Below, piece by piece: positions 16,269-25,124 of a stretch of 64,000 bases of DNA. The position numbers and the translations under genes are program-made. Each line of letters starts with the position of its first letter. Position 1 is the first letter of the stretch. The notes under the pieces were generated by a model. That model was not told the DNA's origin. It ran no database searches and saw nothing but the letters and a program-made list of their open reading frames with translations. Origin of the DNA: Paeniglutamicibacter antarcticus (GTDB lineage: Bacteria; Actinomycetota; Actinomycetes; Actinomycetales; Micrococcaceae); contig NZ_CZJT01000111.1 in assembly GCF_900010755.1 (NCBI RefSeq), positions 41,539-105,538 of the forward strand. Reading direction: 5' to 3'.

Positions 16269-18245
16269 CTATTCGCCGCGCCTCCGACGGAAAATATCGA
16301 AGACCACCCGCAGCGCAAAGATGCTCGCGATGCCCACCAGTGTGTAGCCGAAGAGCTGGTAGAGGGTCAGGTTGGAGGTGACCATGGGCCCGCCATCGCT
16401 GATCAGCAGCATGGTGGCCATGATCCCGGTGACCCCGGCCAGGAAAGTCAGGATGATCTCGTGGACCAGTGAGCGGATCATCTGGCGGTCCTGCGGGTGC
16501 GCCAGCAGGCGCATGTTCAAGCCCAACCGACCGGCCTCGAGGTCCGCGGTGATTTGGTCAATCCGGCGCGGCATCCGCTTGAGCATCGGCAGCAGCGAGA
16601 GCACCTCGTTGTTCAGCGCGTCGAGCAACGATGCGGGACGGAAAGCCGATGTGGCCCGGGCTTCCCCGTAAGCGCGTGCCTCGGTGATGAGGTCGAAATC
16701 CGGATCGAGCAGGCGCAGGGTTCCCTCGAGCACCGCCACGGCGCGGAAGGCGCCGGCCAGCTCGGAGGGGATGGAGATACGGTGCTTGGCCAGCAACCCG
16801 ACCATGAGCGTGAACACCTCGGCCTTGACCTCCGCGCCGGGGCCCATGTAGCGGGAGACAAAGCGGCTCAGTTCCCGGCGCAGCATGTCCTCGTCGAAAC
16901 CCTCGGGCAGCGGGGCCATACCCAGCAGTGCGTCGGCGATGGCCCGAGAATCCCCGCGGTAGAAGGCCAGTAGCACCTCGGAGACCAGCTGGCGCAATTC
17001 CGAATCCAGGCGCCCGACGGAGCCGAAGTCCAGGAGCATGATGCTTCCGTCCGGCTGGACCACGATGTTCCCCGGGTGCAGGTCGGCATGGAAGATCCCG
17101 TCGTCCATGATCTGGTGCATCAAAGACCGGAACAGGGCGCCGGCCTGTTCCGTGCGCAGGGCCTCGGGAAGCGCCTCGATGGTTCCGGCGGTGCTCAGCG
17201 TGGAACCGGAAACCATCTGCATCACCAACACCCGCCGGGTACTCAACGCCGGGTAGTGCACAGGGATCTCGACGCGTTCGGATTCAGGGTGCTTGAGTTG
17301 GGTGGTGCGCAGGGCGGCAATGTTCATGGCCTCGACCTCGTAGTCGAGTTCCTCGCGCAGGGCCTCGGCAAAGCCCTCGGCCACCTGGACCAGGCCCAGC
17401 GAGCGGCCCCATTCGGTGGAGCGTTCCAGGGTCTTGGCCATGCGGATGGTGATGTCCAGGTCGCGCTCGACCACCGGGACGATGCCGGGTCGCTGGACCT
17501 TGACGGCCACCAGTTCGCCGCTGTGCAGCCGGGCCCGGTGCACCTGGCCGATCGACGCGGCGGCCAGCGGCACGGGATCGAATTCGGCGAATGCGGTCTC
17601 GGGATCCTTCCCCAGCTCGCGGGCCAGCATCTCGCGGACGTTTTCCCACGGTTCGGGCGGGACGGCCTGCTGCAGTTTTGAAAGTTCGCTGATGTATTCG
17701 GCGGGCAGCAGCTCGGCGCGGGTGGAGAGCACCTGCCCGAACTTCACGAAGGCCACCCCTGATTCCTGCAGGGCCAAGCGCAGCGAGCGGCCGCTCGCCG
17801 TGCGTTCGGCGGTCGCCTCGGGTGTCGCCTGGGTGCTTGGTCGCTTGGCGGGCAGCACCCCGTGGGCCAGCGCAATGCGCGTGACCTCGGTGTACCTGCG
17901 GGTGCGTGAGAAGCGCGCTTTCAGCGAACCGATCCACTTGTCGGGGCGCATGAGGGTTCCCGAGGGGAACACCAATTCCGCCAGCACCAGGAACAGCGTG
18001 GCAACGATCAGCACGATCCCGATCTGCACCGGCAGCAACACCAGGCCCGCCTCGGGGTCCCTCCAGACGAAGCGCGATTCGAAACCGAGCTCGGCGCCCA
18101 GCCCGATCAGCCCGGCAACGATGATCCGGCCCAGCCCCACGGCGACGCCGAGCAAGCGGCGGACGAACATGGCCAGGACGACAATGTAGACCACTGCTAT
18201 CAGCGCCGCGAAGAGTATCCGTCCGAGTATTTCTGCAAACTCCAT
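16269..18245 (-). CDS. ABC1/AarF/UbiB-family membrane-associated atypical kinase
   Basis: 658 residues. Two or three hydrophobic segments at the N-terminus (1-100) and two at the C-terminus (about 600-645) flank a UbiB-like kinase domain. Family motifs are visible: the KxGQ helix (VKFGQVLSTRAELLP), the Ala-rich replacement of the glycine loop (AAASIGQVHRA), VAVKVQRPG, FHADLHPGN and LLDFGSVGRLD. Relatives support quinone or lipid metabolism; the actinobacterial members are poorly understood. GGAGG lies 6 bases before the ATG. Confidence 0.88.
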   Translation of the reverse strand: MEFAEILGRILFAALIAVVYIVVLAMFVRRLLGVAVGLGRIIVAGLIGLGAELGFESRFVWRDPEAGLVLLPVQIGIVLIVATLFLVLAELVFPSGTLMRPDKWIGSLKARFSRTRRYTEVTRIALAHGVLPAKRPSTQATPEATAERTASGRSLRLALQESGVAFVKFGQVLSTRAELLPAEYISELSKLQQAVPPEPWENVREMLARELGKDPETAFAEFDPVPLAAASIGQVHRARLHSGELVAVKVQRPGIVPVVERDLDITIRMAKTLERSTEWGRSLGLVQVAEGFAEALREELDYEVEAMNIAALRTTQLKHPESERVEIPVHYPALSTRRVLVMQMVSGSTLSTAGTIEALPEALRTEQAGALFRSLMHQIMDDGIFHADLHPGNIVVQPDGSIMLLDFGSVGRLDSELRQLVSEVLLAFYRGDSRAIADALLGMAPLPEGFDEDMLRRELSRFVSRYMGPGAEVKAEVFTLMVGLLAKHRISIPSELAGAFRAVAVLEGTLRLLDPDFDLITEARAYGEARATSAFRPASLLDALNNEVLSLLPMLKRMPRRIDQITADLEAGRLGLNMRLLAHPQDRQMIRSLVHEIILTFLAGVTGIMATMLLISDGGPMVTSNLTLYQLFGYTLVGIASIFALRVVFDIFRRRRGE

Positions 18246-18375
18246 GCGATCCTCCGGGTGACAAGGCGTTGTGGTGTCGCGGAACCCCGCGGGGCGCCGT
18301 TGAGTGACACTTTAGTGCACGCTCTGGTGCGCTGGGCCTTGGTCCCCGCCCGGCGGCGCGCCGGGTTGCGGGCGG

Positions 18376-19140
18376 TTACGAGGCCGCGAGTATTTCGATG
18401 GCCTCGGCCACCGTGGAGGCATCCCTGCGAAGGATCTGCAAGTGGTTCGAGTTCACGGTCGCATGCACCTTGACCAGGGGGTTTACGGCGGTGGCCAGTT
18501 CGGTGGCTGCGCGCATGGTGGCCATTTCGGCCGCAGGGGAGCCCGGGTTCGGTCCGGTGCCCACGATGAACAGGGCCGGGCAAGTGAGTCCTCGATAGTC
18601 GGGCAGCAGGCCTGCATCGATTTCGTCGAGTTCGATCACCACATTTGCCGCCTGGTGGTGGCTCATGCGGCTCAGTACCCGTAGCCGCCCCAGGACATGC
18701 ATGGGAACGCGCAGGAGCCGGTACTGCTTGCGGATGCGTTTGCGTGCTGCTTCATGGAAGATGTGGATGGGGAAGGCCCCGTCGATCAGCAGGACCCCGG
18801 CGACCTCGCCCGGATGGGCGGCTGCGTACCGCAGTGCCAGGGTTGCCCCGTGCGACCACCCGACCAGGATGGGACGTTGAAGCCTGGCGGCTTCGATGAC
18901 CCGACCGACATCATCCAGGGCCCCGGAAAATGAATAGTCGGGGGATTCGCTGGAGCGTCCGCGTCCGCGGGCATCGAATGTGACGGTGTGGAATCCGGGG
19001 GAGAGGGCGCGCAATACGCGTTTCCAGGCGCGGCCGGTTGAGAAGGCGCCGTTGAGGAACAGGATATGGGCTCCCTGACCGGCGCTGATGGTGCAGTGGA
19101 TCCGGCCATCGCCTGTGCGGATTGCCACGTGGCTGGTCAT
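18376..19140 (-). CDS. Alpha/beta-fold hydrolase
   Basis: 254 residues. The fold begins HILFLNGAFSTGRAWKRVL (oxyanion region), has DARGRGRSSES, and the nucleophile elbow GWSHG (about 94-98). The C-terminal histidine is in NSNHLQIL, and an acid is likely in the strand PALFIVGTG region. Typical esterase/lactonase length with no signal peptide. Substrate not predictable. GGGAG precedes ATG 19140. Confidence 0.85.
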   Translation of the reverse strand: MTSHVAIRTGDGRIHCTISAGQGAHILFLNGAFSTGRAWKRVLRALSPGFHTVTFDARGRGRSSESPDYSFSGALDDVGRVIEAARLQRPILVGWSHGATLALRYAAAHPGEVAGVLLIDGAFPIHIFHEAARKRIRKQYRLLRVPMHVLGRLRVLSRMSHHQAANVVIELDEIDAGLLPDYRGLTCPALFIVGTGPNPGSPAAEMATMRAATELATAVNPLVKVHATVNSNHLQILRRDASTVAEAIEILAAS

Positions 19141-19544
19141 GTTCGGCTCCCAATCGGCGGGGTTGCGGATGTCGCCTTCATGCAGATCCTATGCCTTGGT
19201 GCGGTGCCGGAATAGCGGGTGAGGTGTGTCTGCGCTGTGCCGGCGCCACGGCGGATGGCAGCGGGAGTGGTGAGACCGGGTGCCTGTCGGCGGTCAACGA
19301 TCCGCGCGAGGCGGGTTTCGCGTGGAATCCGCTAAAAGCTATTCCACGCCAGTCCAAAAACGGATGGGAGCATGCGCCGGTGAGGGGCAGTCGCATGCCA
19401 AGTGAGTGGGCCCCGGTTTCGGGAATTCCCGTGATTCCGGTGCATCTGGAACCGAATGGTCCGGTGGCGAACCGGATGAAACGATTGGGATCACAAAATC
19501 AACTTGCTGGACAAACCATGTTTGAGCCACGTAGGCTACATGGC

Positions 19545-19949
19545 ATGAGCGAGTCGGAGCGGACACGAGGATCTGGATCTTCGCTTCGCCATGCCTCGAT
19601 GCAGCGAAGTACCGGAGAAGGCGCCCCCTGGATCCCCTTTGGCGCCAACGTCACTGGTTCCGTTCTCACAGCCAATGTCGCAGGTTCGCATCTCCAGCGC
19701 GGCCGCTTGGGGAAACTGAGCTCGGCCGCGCTGATCGGATGCCTGGTTTTCGCCGGGCTTGGGCTTGTCATCTATGTGCTGCCGGTTCTGCTTTACATGC
19801 TTGCCGGCGACGGCAGCCTGAGGAACTTCGGCGATTTTGCCAACGTATTCACGGTCCCCGCGATCGTGTCGTTGTGGCTTGGCCTTGCCTGCCTGGTGTT
19901 CTCGGTGGTGAGCTATTTTGTGGTCCTTTTCAAAAAGGGTCGCTGCTGA
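19545..19949 (+). CDS. Hypothetical two-helix membrane protein
   Basis: 134 residues from ATG 19545. A polar N-terminal half is followed by two hydrophobic helices (about 61-87 and 101-127) and a basic KKGRC tail. TAGGCT at 19532-19537 lies 7 bases upstream of the ATG, fitting a leaderless transcript. The frame is open for another 140 codons upstream, but those look non-coding. Function not recognised. Confidence 0.6.
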   Translation: MSESERTRGSGSSLRHASMQRSTGEGAPWIPFGANVTGSVLTANVAGSHLQRGRLGKLSSAALIGCLVFAGLGLVIYVLPVLLYMLAGDGSLRNFGDFANVFTVPAIVSLWLGLACLVFSVVSYFVVLFKKGRC

Positions 19950-20033
19950 GACCTGCGATGCCTTTCTGTTGATGGGCACGCCGGGATGCAATGCCTGAGG
20001 CCCAGAACGGCGCCTGCGGCCTAAACTGGAGAC

Positions 20034-20384
20034 ATGAGTGAAGTCCTGCCTGCGTGCCCCCAATGTTCAAGCCCCTACACCTATGAGATGGGCGCCCTGT
20101 TGGTGTGCCCCGAGTGCGCCCACGAATGGTCGGCCGAGGTTGCCGATGAGCAGGAACCTCAGGAGAAGGTCATCAAGGATTCCGTGGGCAAGGTGCTGGC
20201 CGATGGCGATTCCGTGACCATTGTCAAGGACCTGAAGGTCAAGGGCCAGGCGCAGTCGATCAAAGTCGGTACCAAGGTGCGCAACATCCGCCTGGTCAAT
20301 GGCGTCGATGGCCACGACATCGACTGCAAGGTGGACGGCTTCGGCCCCATGCAGCTGAAGTCCTCGGTGGTCAAAAAGGTCTAA
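20034..20384 (+). CDS. PhnA/YjdM-family zinc ribbon protein
   Basis: 116 residues. The N-terminal zinc ribbon has CPQC at about 8-11 and CPEC at about 25-28. The PhnA C-terminal beta-barrel follows (VKDSVGKVLADGDSVTIVKDLKVKG). Despite the PhnA name, relatives are not known to cleave phosphonates and their function is unclear. TAAACT (20022-20027) lies 6 bases before the ATG, suggesting a leaderless start. Confidence 0.88.
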   Translation: MSEVLPACPQCSSPYTYEMGALLVCPECAHEWSAEVADEQEPQEKVIKDSVGKVLADGDSVTIVKDLKVKGQAQSIKVGTKVRNIRLVNGVDGHDIDCKVDGFGPMQLKSSVVKKV

Positions 20385-20406
20385 CCAGCAAGATTAGTAT
20401 CTTGGG

Positions 20407-20447
20407 GGCACCGTGCATCGGCTGATACCGAAGGCACGGTGCCTTTT
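20407..20447 (+). terminator. Terminator after the PhnA-like gene
   Basis: GGCACCGTGC (20407-20416) pairs with GCACGGTGCC (20434-20443) and is followed by TTTT. It also faces the end of the convergent TetR gene. Confidence 0.85.
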
Positions 20448-20497
20448 CTGATATCTGGGCAAGGGTCAACGGCCATGGCCCGGGTCCATTTAGCAGC

Positions 20498-21127
20498 TTA
20501 CGCAAATGCCCTGGCCAGGGTCGCGCTGCACCACTTTGCGTAGCGGTCGGGCGTCCAGCCCCGCGCGGTGAGCAGGAAATCGTAGGTTTGCGGGTGGCCT
20601 GTCGACCAAATAAGCGCGGCAATTTCATCATCCCCAGTGCCGTCCGAGAGCCCTCCACGGGCCCGGATCAACGCGGGAGCCAGCGCATAGCGCTCAAATC
20701 GTTGGGTGTCGCGCGAAACCTTGAGTTCGGCTGCTGCCGGATCGATGGCTGCGGCATCCGACAAGACCCGGTAAATGGATGCCATGCGGCCGTTGACCGA
20801 GCGGAACCAATCGCCAAGGACCAAGGCCATCGCATCCGTGGTGGTGGTCGCCTCGAGTCGTTCACTCAGGAATTCCAAGGGGGAAGCGGGCGCTTGATCC
20901 CCTGAAGCAGCCAGGTCAATGACTGCCGAGAGTACCTCCGACTTGCTTCCCACGGAGTTGTAGATCGTTTGGACGGCCACGCCGCATTCGCCAGCCAATT
21001 GCCCGACACTGGTGGGTATGTAGCCATTGTCCACGAAGAGCCGTCGCGCCGTGGAGACAATCAGCCGGCGGGTTTCGGCGCTCTGCACCAACCGGCGATT
21101 GGGCCGCGAAAATTGTTCGGATTCCAT
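20498..21127 (-). CDS. TetR/AcrR family transcriptional regulator
   Basis: 209 residues with the N-terminal TetR helix-turn-helix (about 15-60: RLIVSTARRLFVDNGYIPTSVGQLA, then VAVQTIYNSVGSKSEVL) and a ligand domain of the usual size. It is divergent from the monooxygenase-like gene at 21211 and is its likely repressor. TATTCT on the minus strand (21134-21139) lies 6 bases before the ATG, suggesting a leaderless start. Confidence 0.9.
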   Translation of the reverse strand: MESEQFSRPNRRLVQSAETRRLIVSTARRLFVDNGYIPTSVGQLAGECGVAVQTIYNSVGSKSEVLSAVIDLAASGDQAPASPLEFLSERLEATTTTDAMALVLGDWFRSVNGRMASIYRVLSDAAAIDPAAAELKVSRDTQRFERYALAPALIRARGGLSDGTGDDEIAALIWSTGHPQTYDFLLTARGWTPDRYAKWCSATLARAFA

Positions 21128-21133
21128 GGGAAA

Positions 21134-21191
21134 AGAATAGCCTTCAATTCAGTGGAGGATTATTCTAATGAAACGGGAACTGCTGAATTGA
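21134..21191. promoter_or_regulatory. Candidate TetR operator region between the divergent genes
   Basis: Two nested inverted repeats: AGAATA (21134-21139) with TATTCT (21161-21166), and TCAATTCAG (21144-21152) with CTGAATTGA (21183-21191). The first overlaps the -10-like hexamer of the TetR gene, so autoregulation is likely. Which of the two is the true operator cannot be decided by eye. Confidence 0.5.
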
Positions 21192-21210
21192 GCTCAGGAA
21201 AGAGGCAGCC

Positions 21211-22266
21211 ATGAAATCCCGATCAGGTGACTTCCACACCGTCGTCGTTGGTGCCTGTCAATGCGGATTGGCCATGGCACGTGAGCTCATGCTGGCGCAC
21301 GATGACTTCGTTGTACTGGAGGCGGGCGCGGGACCTGGAAGCACCTGGCGATCGCACTGGGATTCGCTTGAGCTCTTCACCCCGGCCTCCCATGATGCCT
21401 TGCCCGGACTTGAGTTTCCCTCCCGCTCGGGAGCCTTCCCCACTGCCGTGGCCTTCGCCGACCACCTCGAAGAATTCGCGCAACATTTTGCCCTGCCCGT
21501 GGAATCCGGCATCACGGTCGATGGCCTAAGGCACCACCCAGATGGCGGCTTTGAAACAATGACGTCCGCGGGAACGCTAACCTCTGCCCGGGTGGTGGTG
21601 GCCACCGGAGCGCACCGGCTTCCACGCCTTCCAGCATTTTCCCAAGAGGTGTCCGAGCACACCGTGCAGATTCATTCGGGCGCCTATCGCAACCCGCACA
21701 TGATCGCTGAAGGTCCTGTCGCCGTGGTGGGATTCGGTACCTCCGGAGCGCAAATAGCCATCGAACTGGCAGCAGCCCACACGGTGACCTTATGTGGCAC
21801 ACCAACCCCGCACGTGCCGGAAGCCGCACTGCGCTACGCGCCTTGGTTGTACTGGTTCTTTGCGCATCGCGTGCTCACCCGGGCCACCCCGCTGGGTCGC
21901 AAGGTCGCCGGGAAAATCAACGGGCACGGATCCCCGCTGATCAAAGTTTCAGCAAACGACGTGCAAGCGTCGGGCATCAGGACGGCAGCCAGGATTCGGG
22001 GTGTGCGGGACGGCATGCTGGAAACACAGGATGGCGTGGCCGTTGAAGCCAAGACGATTATTTGGGCGACCGGATTCGATGTCGACTATTCGTGGATCGA
22101 AGATCTGCAGGTGGACGCGGATGGCCACCCGCTGCATCAACGTGGAGTCAGCAGCCAATTTGACGGGCTGGGGTTTCTGGGGATCCCGTTCCAATACGGG
22201 CTCACCTCGGGCATTATCGGCGGTGCGGGCAGGGATGCGCACCACCTGGCAGCCCATATGCCGTAG
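21211..22266 (+). CDS. Flavin-containing monooxygenase-like NAD(P)/FAD oxidoreductase
   Basis: 351 residues. The first Rossmann motif is VVVGACQCGLAMA, with two Cys/Gln substitutions in the usual GAGxxG pattern. A second nucleotide-binding motif is VAVVGFGTSGAQIAIEL (about 171-187), and the family's ATGF-type motif appears as IIWATGFDVDYSWI. WRSHWDSLELFTP is characteristic of FMO/BVMO-like proteins. It probably oxygenates a small hydrophobic compound and is controlled by the divergent TetR regulator. GAGG lies just upstream of the ATG. Confidence 0.85.
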   Translation: MKSRSGDFHTVVVGACQCGLAMARELMLAHDDFVVLEAGAGPGSTWRSHWDSLELFTPASHDALPGLEFPSRSGAFPTAVAFADHLEEFAQHFALPVESGITVDGLRHHPDGGFETMTSAGTLTSARVVVATGAHRLPRLPAFSQEVSEHTVQIHSGAYRNPHMIAEGPVAVVGFGTSGAQIAIELAAAHTVTLCGTPTPHVPEAALRYAPWLYWFFAHRVLTRATPLGRKVAGKINGHGSPLIKVSANDVQASGIRTAARIRGVRDGMLETQDGVAVEAKTIIWATGFDVDYSWIEDLQVDADGHPLHQRGVSSQFDGLGFLGIPFQYGLTSGIIGGAGRDAHHLAAHMP

Positions 22267-22395
22267 CGAAGCCTCGCCGGGGGACTGGTGGGTTTCCGAA
22301 GCTCCTCGCGGCATGGGTCCGGAGCGTCCATGCTATGTTGGCGTTGGTGCATCGGCGCAGAAACGCGGACGATGACATTCTCGTAGATCCTCAGT

Positions 22396-23232
22396 GTGAA
22401 AGATTCCCCCGCCACCATGACTCAGCCTGTGAATATCCCCGGCCCGGCAGCAGCCCACGCAAATTCCATTGAGGATTTTGAGCACAATCTTGCCTCGATC
22501 AAGAGGCGCATCGAGGTTGCCGCCCGCAAGGCCGGACGCGACCCGGCAGCCATCCGTTTGCTCCCGGTAAGCAAGACCGTTCCGGAGGAACGACTGCGCT
22601 TGGCCATCGCTGCCGGCGCAACCTTCCTGGGCGAAAACAAGGTCCAGGAAGCTGCGCGCAAGGCCGAAAACCTTGCCGATATCCCGGGCCTGAAGTTCTC
22701 CGTGATCGGGAACCTGCAGACCAACAAGGCCAAGTACGTTGCCAAGTTCGCTGACGAGTTCCAGGCACTGGACAACATTCGCCAAGCCGAGGCCCTGCAG
22801 CGCCGTCTCGAAGCCGAAGACCGCCAGCTTGATGTTTTTGTCCAGGTCAACACGTCGAACGAGGAAAGCAAATTCGGGTTGGCGCCCGAGGATGTCCAGG
22901 CGTTCGTCAATCAGCTGCCGCAGTTTGACCGCCTGCATGTCAAGGGATTGATGACGCTGGCGCTGTTCAGCGAGGACAAGGATGCCGTGCGCGCCTGCTT
23001 CATCCGGTTGCGCGAAATACGCGACATGCTCCGGGAAACCGCTCCCGAGGGAATGCGCATCGAGGAACTTTCCATGGGCATGAGCGGCGACTTTGAACTG
23101 GCCATTGAGGAAGGCTCCACGGTGGTTCGCGTGGGGCAAGGGATCTTCGGTGCCCGGGCGCTGCCGGACAGCCACTACTGGCCAGGTTTTGCCGGCGAAA
23201 AACCGGCAAACCAAAAGCCAGCGGCAGAATAG
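22396..23232 (+). CDS. YggS-family PLP homeostasis protein
   Basis: 278 residues. Binds pyridoxal 5'-phosphate without catalysis and buffers the vitamin B6 pool. Family marks are the PLP lysine in RLLPVSKTVPEE, FLGENKVQEA, FSVIGNLQTNKAKYV and the signature LSMGMSGDFELAI followed by STVVRVGQGIFG. It may start at GTG 22396 or ATG 22417. The next gene is a pyridoxal kinase 12 bases on, so this is a B6 operon rather than the cell-division cluster where yggS often lies. Confidence 0.92.
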   Translation: MKDSPATMTQPVNIPGPAAAHANSIEDFEHNLASIKRRIEVAARKAGRDPAAIRLLPVSKTVPEERLRLAIAAGATFLGENKVQEAARKAENLADIPGLKFSVIGNLQTNKAKYVAKFADEFQALDNIRQAEALQRRLEAEDRQLDVFVQVNTSNEESKFGLAPEDVQAFVNQLPQFDRLHVKGLMTLALFSEDKDAVRACFIRLREIRDMLRETAPEGMRIEELSMGMSGDFELAIEEGSTVVRVGQGIFGARALPDSHYWPGFAGEKPANQKPAAE

Positions 23233-23244
23233 CAGGACCGCGCC

Positions 23245-24057
23245 GTGAGGACCGGCCTGTACTACGAACTTGACCAGCGTCCGGTCGAGGCGGTGGTCAT
23301 CAGCTCGCAATTGATCTTCGGTTCGGTGGGCAACAATGTGATTGCCAGACTCATCGAACGAGCGGGCCATCGCGTCGTTGCGGTTCCGACGGTCATCCTG
23401 GGCAACCTGCCGCACTATCCAAGTCTGGCCGGAGGAGCCCTGGACGACTCCTGGTTCGCCGGGATGCTGGAGGCGCTGCTCGAGCGAGATGTTCTCACCG
23501 AGGCCCGTTTTGTGTGCGTGGGTTACCTGGCGCATCCTGGACAAGCCAGCATCATTGCCCAGTGGTTCGCCAGGCTCAAGGCCGTTAATCCAGGCATCCG
23601 CCTGATCGTCGATCCCGCGATGGGCGATGACGATGTGGGACTCTACACGGTCCCCGAAGTGGTTGAAGGCTATATCGAGCACCTGTTGCCGTTGGCCGCC
23701 GGCATAACGCCCAACAATTTTGAGCTTGGCTTGCTGGTCAAACCCGGTATGGAGAATGTGACGTCCCGGGCAAGGTCACTATTGGGTGGGAACCTTGACT
23801 GGGTTGCCGTCACCAGCGCCCCCACTGACGATGCCGATAACGGGACTATTTGCACGTTGCTGGTCTCGGAGACCCGGCAGTGGCAGGTGAAAACCCGCAG
23901 GGTGGCTAGCCGGGCCAAGGGAGCAGGGGATTATTTCCTGGGTGCAACCGTCACCGGCCTGCTAGAAGGAATGGACCTGGAACCCGCCATGGAGGCAGCA
24001 GCCCATGCCACATCCATGGCACTGGCCGGAAAAGATCCTGGATTCTCTGCGCGTTAG
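23245..24057 (+). CDS. pdxY: Pyridoxal kinase
   Basis: 270 residues, ribokinase-like fold. Phosphorylates pyridoxal and related vitamers. Visible are ISSQLIFGSVGNNV at the N-terminus (substrate loop), VDPAMGDD, ITPNNFELGLL, VAVTSAP and the catalytic KGAGDYFLGA with the GAGD anion hole and base. CAGGA lies 8 bases before GTG 23245. Coupled to the yggS gene, so supply and buffering of PLP are likely co-regulated. Confidence 0.9.
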   Translation: MRTGLYYELDQRPVEAVVISSQLIFGSVGNNVIARLIERAGHRVVAVPTVILGNLPHYPSLAGGALDDSWFAGMLEALLERDVLTEARFVCVGYLAHPGQASIIAQWFARLKAVNPGIRLIVDPAMGDDDVGLYTVPEVVEGYIEHLLPLAAGITPNNFELGLLVKPGMENVTSRARSLLGGNLDWVAVTSAPTDDADNGTICTLLVSETRQWQVKTRRVASRAKGAGDYFLGATVTGLLEGMDLEPAMEAAAHATSMALAGKDPGFSAR

Positions 24058-24093
24058 CCCCTTTCCCTGCAGCCCTCTCACTAGACTGGCTCC

Positions 24094-24549
24094 ATGAAAC
24101 TTGCTGAGGCCTTGGCCCAAAGAGCCGATCTGACAACCCGCATGAACCAGCTTTCGACGCGTATCGAGCAGAATGTCATGGTTCAGGAGGGGGAGCAGCC
24201 GGCGGAAGACCCGCTGGCGCTGTTGGCCGAACATGACCGTCTCGCACGAGACCTCCAAGAGCTCATTTTAAGGATCAACGTCACCAACCTTTCGGTGATG
24301 GTCCCGGGGAACCAGAGCATGACCGCTGCCCTGGCGCGTCGGGACGTGTTGCGCCAGCAAGTGCGCCTGCGCCAGAGCGTGGCAACGCGTGCGTCCGAAC
24401 GCTTTGACAGGAGCACCCGCAGTGAGTTGCGGTTCGTCTCGATCGTTGATGTTCCGGCGATGCGGGTCGAGGCGGATTCGCTCGCGGCGCAGTTGCGCGA
24501 GCTGGATACGCGCATTCAGGAAGCCAACTGGATCAACGAGCTTTCATAG
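24094..24549 (+). CDS. DIP1984/septicolysin-like family protein
   Basis: 151 residues, nearly all helical and highly charged. It opens MKLAEALAQRADLTTRMNQL and ends ELDTRIQEANWINELS, which matches the DIP1984-type family seen across Actinobacteria. A coiled-coil character is evident and there is no membrane segment. TAGACT (24082-24087) lies 6 bases before the ATG, so it probably has its own leaderless promoter despite lying 36 bases after pdxY. Function is unknown in the family as far as I recall. Confidence 0.8.
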   Translation: MKLAEALAQRADLTTRMNQLSTRIEQNVMVQEGEQPAEDPLALLAEHDRLARDLQELILRINVTNLSVMVPGNQSMTAALARRDVLRQQVRLRQSVATRASERFDRSTRSELRFVSIVDVPAMRVEADSLAAQLRELDTRIQEANWINELS

Positions 24550-24809
24550 GTTCGCGGATCCAGTGAAGATCGCAAGTCGGTAATACGGATTTCAAGAGCG
24601 TGCGCAAGGCCTACCGCCGTCCAGGCCTAATCGGATGGCACTAGCAGGGACTGAAGGACCAGTCCACCGGGTCACACCGGGCACAGATCATGTCCTTCAC
24701 GGTGCACAACTGCATCAGCTCCTCGCGGAGAGTCACCTTGCACAAATTATCACCACGCGCAGGCTTGTTGTTCGTATGAGGGTGGGGTTCGGGGACCACG
24801 CGATCTTTT

Positions 24810-24845
24810 CGTCCCGGTCTACAGGCAAACCTGTGGGCCGGGACG
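24810..24845. terminator. Strong imperfect hairpin in the long gap before nrdH
   Basis: CGTCCCGG (24810-24817) pairs with CCGGGACG (24838-24845). A GU-rich join leads into an inner stem ACAGG/CCTGT with loop CAAA. It is followed by CCTTTGCC, not a clean T run, so terminator is the likeliest but not certain role. Confidence 0.45.
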
Positions 24846-25108
24846 CCTTTGCCACTACCTGTAGTGCCCGTCCTCACTGACCTGCGCCACATGTTGTGGT
24901 TGAAGGCCCGTAATCCGACACGCCGATGAGATCGACACGCCGAAATAATTAACTGTGGGTTTTTCCTCCACAGGGTGTGGACGCAGGGTGTCTTTTGCTG
25001 GATTCCCGGGGTTAAAGTGGGTCAACTTATCCACAGTGCATGTGGACTGCGGGTGACCGGAATGACAGACGTGTAATACATCATCTTGGGGTCTAACCCC
25101 TCCGGCCC

Positions 25109-25124
25109 CACTAGATGTAGTATT
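25109..25124. promoter_or_regulatory. NrdR-box-like site upstream of nrdH
   Basis: CACTAGATGTAGTATT resembles the 16-bp NrdR consensus acaCwAtATaTwGwgt with its CTA/TAG arms. It lies about 185 bases before nrdH. A convincing second box at a fixed spacing was not found. NrdR repression of class Ib reductase genes is established in related bacteria. Confidence 0.6.
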
